Assembly (NCBI GenBank): GCA_946481695.1
Contig: CAMLON010000017.1
Span: forward strand, 1 to 36,930
Length of the DNA: 36,930 nt
Source of the DNA: an uncultured Bartonella sp.
Lineage (GTDB): Bacteria > Pseudomonadota > Alphaproteobacteria > Rhizobiales > Rhizobiaceae
Direction: 5' to 3'
Shown here: positions 33,499 to 36,930 of the stretch, one piece after another
How the letters are laid out: each line of letters begins with the position of its first letter
Numbering within the stretch: position 1 is the first letter of the stretch
Program-made: the position numbers and the translations under genes
The notes under the pieces: generated by a model
What the model was told of the DNA's origin: nothing
The model's database searches: none
What the model saw: the letters and a program-made list of their open reading frames with translations, nothing else

Positions 33499-33554
33499 GT
33501 TATCTATCTTCGCTATGCAAGAATTTGTTATCTTTCTTCACTATAGAAGAATAT
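33499..33554. promoter_or_regulatory. Tandem 28-nt repeats with internal palindromes, candidate MarR operator
   Basis: Two adjacent 28-nt units (33499-33526 and 33527-33554) share 23 of 28 bases. Each contains an imperfect palindrome: CTTCGCTATGCAAG in the first and TTCTTCACTATAGAAGAA (arms TTCTTC and GAAGAA) in the second. They lie in the divergent region between the creatininase-family gene and marR, where MarR proteins usually bind. Confidence 0.5.
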
Positions 33555-33643
33555 GAAATTCTAAGTGAAAATACGAATCAGACAGGAATACTACAAGAAA
33601 ACAGATAATTCATTTAAAACGTCTTCGGGGAGACATAACTTAA

Positions 33644-34123
33644 ATGGTCGAAAAAAACCAGATACCTGCATTGGATATTGTTCAATCCACTGCAAGAATG
33701 ATGAAAACATTATTGGCACGCCGACTTTATGAATTCGGCTTATACGCAGGCCAGGACAGAATCATTCTTTCGTTGGCATTAAAAGACGGGCAATCGCCCG
33801 GGAATCTTGCAAAACAGCTGGGCGTCAAACCTCCCACAATCACCAAAACAATTGCGCGGCTTCAAGAACAAGGCTTTGTCACAAAACGCAGTTCCCATAA
33901 AGATCAGCGCCAACTTCACGTTTTTCTGACCAAAGATGGCCATAAAATTGTCAAGCTTATCGAGTCGGCCATTGCCGATACTGAAAAAGATATCACAAAT
34001 GGCCTTGACGAGGGGGAACATTTGATGCTGCTTGCCTTGCTGGGGCGCATTCAAAAAAATGTTCAGGAACAACAAGTGGAACTTTCCAACCTTTATATTG
34101 ATGGCGAAAACGACGTTCTCTAG
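33644..34123 (+). CDS. MarR-family transcriptional regulator
   Basis: This 159-residue winged-helix protein has N- and C-terminal dimerisation helices flanking the DNA-binding core. The core contains LAKQLGVKPPTITKTIARLQEQGFVTKR followed by the wing SSHKDQRQLHVFLTKDG with the conserved D-R pair. GGGGAG lies about 11 nt before the ATG. MarR proteins repress themselves and divergent neighbours until a small phenolic or other ligand binds, so the adjacent creatininase-family gene is the likely target. The ligand is unknown. Confidence 0.88.
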   Translation: MVEKNQIPALDIVQSTARMMKTLLARRLYEFGLYAGQDRIILSLALKDGQSPGNLAKQLGVKPPTITKTIARLQEQGFVTKRSSHKDQRQLHVFLTKDGHKIVKLIESAIADTEKDITNGLDEGEHLMLLALLGRIQKNVQEQQVELSNLYIDGENDVL

Positions 34124-34454
34124 TTTGACGATGGAGCTAAACTCCTAAAAAAGCAAAGAACATAGCCACCGGCTTATCAAAAGGCCGTTTTTCCTATCCG
34201 ATCAAGCTTTCCGTATTTGTTTCATTCGGCGTGAGCTCTCTCAAATGCAATGATGCTTTGCGACTTGTTTATGTTTGCAGTCTGGTACCGGAAATAACAC
34301 AGTTTTGTTTGGACAAGCCTTTTAAATTTATTATCACCTGTCAGGTGAAAATAACGTTTCAGGCTTTTCCGGAACCTCCCAATGGGGTATTCATTCAATC
34401 TTCTTGAAGGTAACAGAAGCTTGCTGTTGTTTTATCTTTGAAGGATGAGGGGCA
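34124..34454. other. Intergenic stretch between marR and the LacI-type gene
   Basis: About 330 nt hold no ORF of note and no clear terminator. The sequence just before 34455 carries GAGGGG, a probable ribosome site for the LacI-type gene. Confidence 0.5.
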
Positions 34455-35480
34455 TTGTCACAAAAAATCAAGCTTTCTACCATTGCCGATGCATTGAATG
34501 TATCTACAGCTACGGTTTCACTTGCGCTGCGTGACAGTCCGCTTGTAGCAGATGACACGCGTGACAGAATCAAGGATTATGCTCGTGATATCGGTTATAT
34601 TTATAACCGGCGCGCAGCAAGCTTGCGCACATCACGCTCGGGCATTGTCGGTGTCGTTGTTCACGACATCATGAATCCGTTTTTTGCCGAAATATTGCGC
34701 TCGATCGAAACGGAACTCGACCGGTCGCGGCAAACCTTCATTCTTTCCAACCATTATGACCAGTTGGATAAGCAACGCAATTTTCTGGAAACGTTACTCC
34801 AGCTCGGAGCTGATGGCGTCATCATGTCACCGGCAATCGGAACTCCCGCAAAAGACATCGAGATGGCGCAAAATAACGGTTTGCCTGTTGTGTTTGTCGC
34901 CCGGCATGTCGAAGGGGTAAATGTTCCGGTTTTTTGTGGCGATGATACTTATGGTATTTCTCTTGCTACCAACCATCTTATTTCGCTCGGGCATAAATGC
35001 ATCGCTATGGTTGGCGGCACCGATTACACCTCGACAGGCCATGACCGTTATGAAGGTTATCGTCACGCCATGCAACTTGCAGGCCTTGAAGCAAAACCCG
35101 AATGGCGTCTTGAAGGACCGCGGACAAAACAGGCCGGCTTCGAGATAGCGCCGCAATTTCTGGCACTCAAAGATAAACCGACTGCCGCCGTCTGTTTCAA
35201 TGATCTTGCCGCAATCGGTTTGATGAACGGAATTGCCCGTGCCGGCCTCGTTGCAGGGCGGGATATTTCTGTCACCGGTTATGATGACCTTGAGGAAGCT
35301 GAAATTGCTACCCCCTCACTCACGACAGTCTGGAACGGTCAGCGGGAAGTCGGAAGGCGTGCAGCGCGTGCGCTCCTTGACCTTTTAAACGGTATCGAAG
35401 TGAAAAATGGTCACGACCTTATCAAACCGGAACTGCGCATTCGCCAATCAACCGGTCGCATGGTACCGCGAAAAGACTGA
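34455..35480 (+). CDS. LacI-family transcriptional regulator
   Basis: This 341-residue regulator has the LacI helix-turn-helix at residues 5-30 (KLSTIADALNVSTATVSLAL) and hinge segment RRAASLRTSRSGIVGVVV. A periplasmic-binding-protein-like sensor domain follows, containing FVARHVEGVNVPVF, GHKCIAMVGGTDYTSTGHDR and CFNDLAAIGLMNG. The start is TTG 34455 behind GAGGGG. An ATG ten bases upstream is in another frame. LacI proteins usually repress sugar or related catabolic genes next to them. Here no sugar transporter or enzyme is adjacent, so the target and effector are unknown. Confidence 0.9.
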   Translation: MSQKIKLSTIADALNVSTATVSLALRDSPLVADDTRDRIKDYARDIGYIYNRRAASLRTSRSGIVGVVVHDIMNPFFAEILRSIETELDRSRQTFILSNHYDQLDKQRNFLETLLQLGADGVIMSPAIGTPAKDIEMAQNNGLPVVFVARHVEGVNVPVFCGDDTYGISLATNHLISLGHKCIAMVGGTDYTSTGHDRYEGYRHAMQLAGLEAKPEWRLEGPRTKQAGFEIAPQFLALKDKPTAAVCFNDLAAIGLMNGIARAGLVAGRDISVTGYDDLEEAEIATPSLTTVWNGQREVGRRAARALLDLLNGIEVKNGHDLIKPELRIRQSTGRMVPRKD

Positions 35481-35702
35481 AAACTTTAATTTTCTGATAT
35501 CCGTTTCCGATAATCTATGATTCTGACATCATAAAGTGACTTTCGCTTTATGATAAAATGCGGTTGTTTTTTCGCGTTTCCGACAGTTCCATGCATAATT
35601 TTAAAACAGAATATGGGGCGGAATTCGGGTGTAAAAACAGCAAAACCTTTTTCCGGTTGGTGCGTCAATTCTCTTCGGACACAGTAACGGATTCTCCTCT
35701 GT
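35481..35702. other. Short gene-free stretch after the LacI-type gene
   Basis: AT-rich sequence with no accepted ORF and no plus-strand terminator that I can recognise. Confidence 0.45.
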
Positions 35703-35733
35703 TTAAAAAAGCTGGAACTGTTGCTCCAGCTTC
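35703..35733 (-). terminator. Minus-strand terminator, about 195 nt beyond the PuuD-like gene
   Basis: On the minus strand AAGCTGGA and TCCAGCTT (35732-35709) pair perfectly around an 8-nt loop and run into TTTTTT. It is the first terminator met by transcripts of the PuuD-like gene, implying a long 3' untranslated region or a separate small RNA at 35733-35925. Confidence 0.75.
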
Positions 35734-35925
35734 ATAAAAACAATTTTTGAAAACGCTGCAACAAAAGCAAAGAAGCCGTACAATCAAAAACCATAACAAA
35801 ATAGATCTTGCACATAAATTCGAAAAAGGTTTCATAATTTTTCCGAATAGCGTACTTTCACAAAAGCCGATATTTTTTGGAATAAGTGTTTCCTATTTTT
35901 TCACGGCTTGCCTTTTTCAAGGTGA

Positions 35926-36711
35926 TTATTTTTTTACGGCACCCGTTTTCTCAAGCCGCTTATCATTATGATGATGAACCGCTTTGCCAAATGCTTTAAA
36001 TATCTTGTTTGATGGTATATCACTTGTTGCCCAATATTCGGGATGCCATTGTACCCCGAGGGAAAAATCTTTTGCATCCTTCACACTGACTGCTTCAATC
36101 GTGCCATCGGGGGCTGTCGCTTCGGCAACAAGACGTGGCGCGAGCTTATTGATTCCCTGCTGGTGAACTGAATTCACCATGATTTCGCCGGTGCCTACAA
36201 TTTTTGAAAGCGACGTATTCTCGCTCACGTGAACGGGTTGTCTTATGGCAAACTTTTTATCACTGTCACTTTTATCATTGGCTCTATGATCGAGCTTTCC
36301 CGGTATTTTTTGTAGCGCCGGTGACAATGTTCCGCCAAGAGCGACGTTGAGTTCCTGTATGCCGCGGCAAATGGCAAGAAGCGGCAAACCTTGCCTGATT
36401 GCAGCATGGATGAGGAAAAAAGATGCTTCGTCGCGGGCAAAATCGAACGGTTCATGGTCGGCAGTTGCAACTTCACCATAACGTGCGGGATTTACATTGG
36501 ATTTCGCTCCGGTGATAAGAACACCATCAACAACCGCAAGGATAGACTGGACATCGGCTTCGGCTCCAAGTGACGGCACGATAAGGGGCGCAACATCAGC
36601 GACCTTTGACGCGGCCTCAAGATATTGCACGGGCGCGCCATTCCAGACATAACCGTCAAATCCGAGGCAATCGGAGGGTACCGCAACAAGCGGCTTTAAA
36701 CGATCAGCCAT
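35926..36711 (-). CDS. puuD: Gamma-glutamyl-gamma-aminobutyrate hydrolase family protein (class I glutamine amidotransferase-like)
   Basis: The 261-residue peptidase C26 family protein has the nucleophile Cys115 in LLAICRGIQELNVALGG, and His223 and Glu225 in GVQWHPEYW. DGVLITGAKSNVNPARYG and VNSVHQQGINKLAP are typical of the PuuD group. PuuD cleaves gamma-glutamyl-GABA to glutamate and GABA in putrescine degradation. No other puu gene is near, so the physiological substrate may be another gamma-glutamyl amide. The start MADRLKPLVAVPSD is the only good one; AGGGAACACAA lies just upstream. It is a single gene with a distant terminator. Confidence 0.87.
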   Translation of the reverse strand: MADRLKPLVAVPSDCLGFDGYVWNGAPVQYLEAASKVADVAPLIVPSLGAEADVQSILAVVDGVLITGAKSNVNPARYGEVATADHEPFDFARDEASFFLIHAAIRQGLPLLAICRGIQELNVALGGTLSPALQKIPGKLDHRANDKSDSDKKFAIRQPVHVSENTSLSKIVGTGEIMVNSVHQQGINKLAPRLVAEATAPDGTIEAVSVKDAKDFSLGVQWHPEYWATSDIPSNKIFKAFGKAVHHHNDKRLEKTGAVKK

Positions 36712-36855
36712 TTGTGTTCCCTTTATATATTATCCGGTCAATATTCAGGGAAAACGGGATTTTGTCAAACGACCGGTTTTCATTGAGACAGGAACATTTG
36801 AAAAATTTTTTTCTGAACTATCCACGATCAGAAGAGTGAAAAACGAAATTTTAGC

Positions 36856-36884
36856 AAAACCACTGGAAATGATGTGGTTTTATC
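36856..36884. terminator. Possible terminator near the right edge
   Basis: AAAACCAC (36856-36863) pairs with GTGGTTTT (36874-36881) with a 10-nt loop. T-rich sequence follows on either strand. It may end a minus-strand gene that lies beyond the window. Confidence 0.4.
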
Positions 36885-36930
36885 GTTACTACTAAATCGT
36901 TTCAATTTTTCTGAAATAATCCGGCATTGT

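Overview
The window looks like a chromosomal segment of a moderately AT-rich alphaproteobacterium of the order Hyphomicrobiales (Rhizobiales). The best guess is a metabolically rich relative of Bartonella/Brucella, such as a gut-associated Bartonella. The reasons are the protein flavour (NoeK-type phosphomannomutase, CnoX/Lon-N/Trm112 cluster, CobW plus WD40 pair, MetQNI, Lrp-alr-dadA), a GC content near 45 percent by eye, and long AT-rich gene-free gaps. The genus is inference. I see no phage, IS element, CRISPR array, tRNA or rRNA gene.

Layout: 1-672 is the 5' part of a minus-strand ferredoxin-NADP reductase gene. 920-2670 holds a phosphomannomutase gene overlapping a small antibiotic-biosynthesis-type monooxygenase gene. 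3090-5186 holds a xanthine permease (minus) and a CueR-type copper regulator (plus). 5644-6804 is an FMN L-lactate dehydrogenase. 7466-10506 is an Lrp regulator divergent from alanine racemase and D-amino acid dehydrogenase, a D/L-alanine catabolic module. 11033-15581 is the glycine cleavage operon gcvT-gcvH-gcvP (minus), preceded by a tandem glycine riboswitch. 15753-16136 is crcB. 16270-18795 holds a YbaK-type editing deacylase, CnoX, a Lon N-terminal-domain protein and a Trm112-like protein. 18954-21779 holds leuB and asd, with a small leader ORF and GC-rich foldable RNA just upstream of asd. 21780-22815 is a long gap with a possible minus-strand mini-transcript. 22816-23001 encodes a 61-residue membrane peptide. 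23252-26255 is metQ-metN-metI plus a lipoprotein. 26865-29174 is tex (minus). 29332-30447 is an Old Yellow Enzyme. 30528-33450 (minus) holds WD40, CobW/COG0523 and creatininase-family genes, divergent from a MarR regulator (33644-34123). A LacI regulator (34455-35480) and a PuuD-like amidohydrolase (minus, 35926-36711) close the window.

The genes are mostly housekeeping and amino-acid metabolism: glycine cleavage, alanine and lactate oxidation, methionine uptake, and leucine and aspartate-family biosynthesis. The most interesting element is the asd leader at 20510-20744. It has a strong Shine-Dalgarno and encodes a 38-codon peptide in which 11 of the last 13 codons are Thr, Ile or Lys. All three amino acids derive from the Asd product. 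The ORF is followed at once by mutually exclusive hairpins, which fits an aspartate-family attenuator. A second theme is repeated short tandem duplications (about 17-28 nt) in gaps. Two of them sit in probable regulatory regions (gcv leader, marR/creatininase divergent region).
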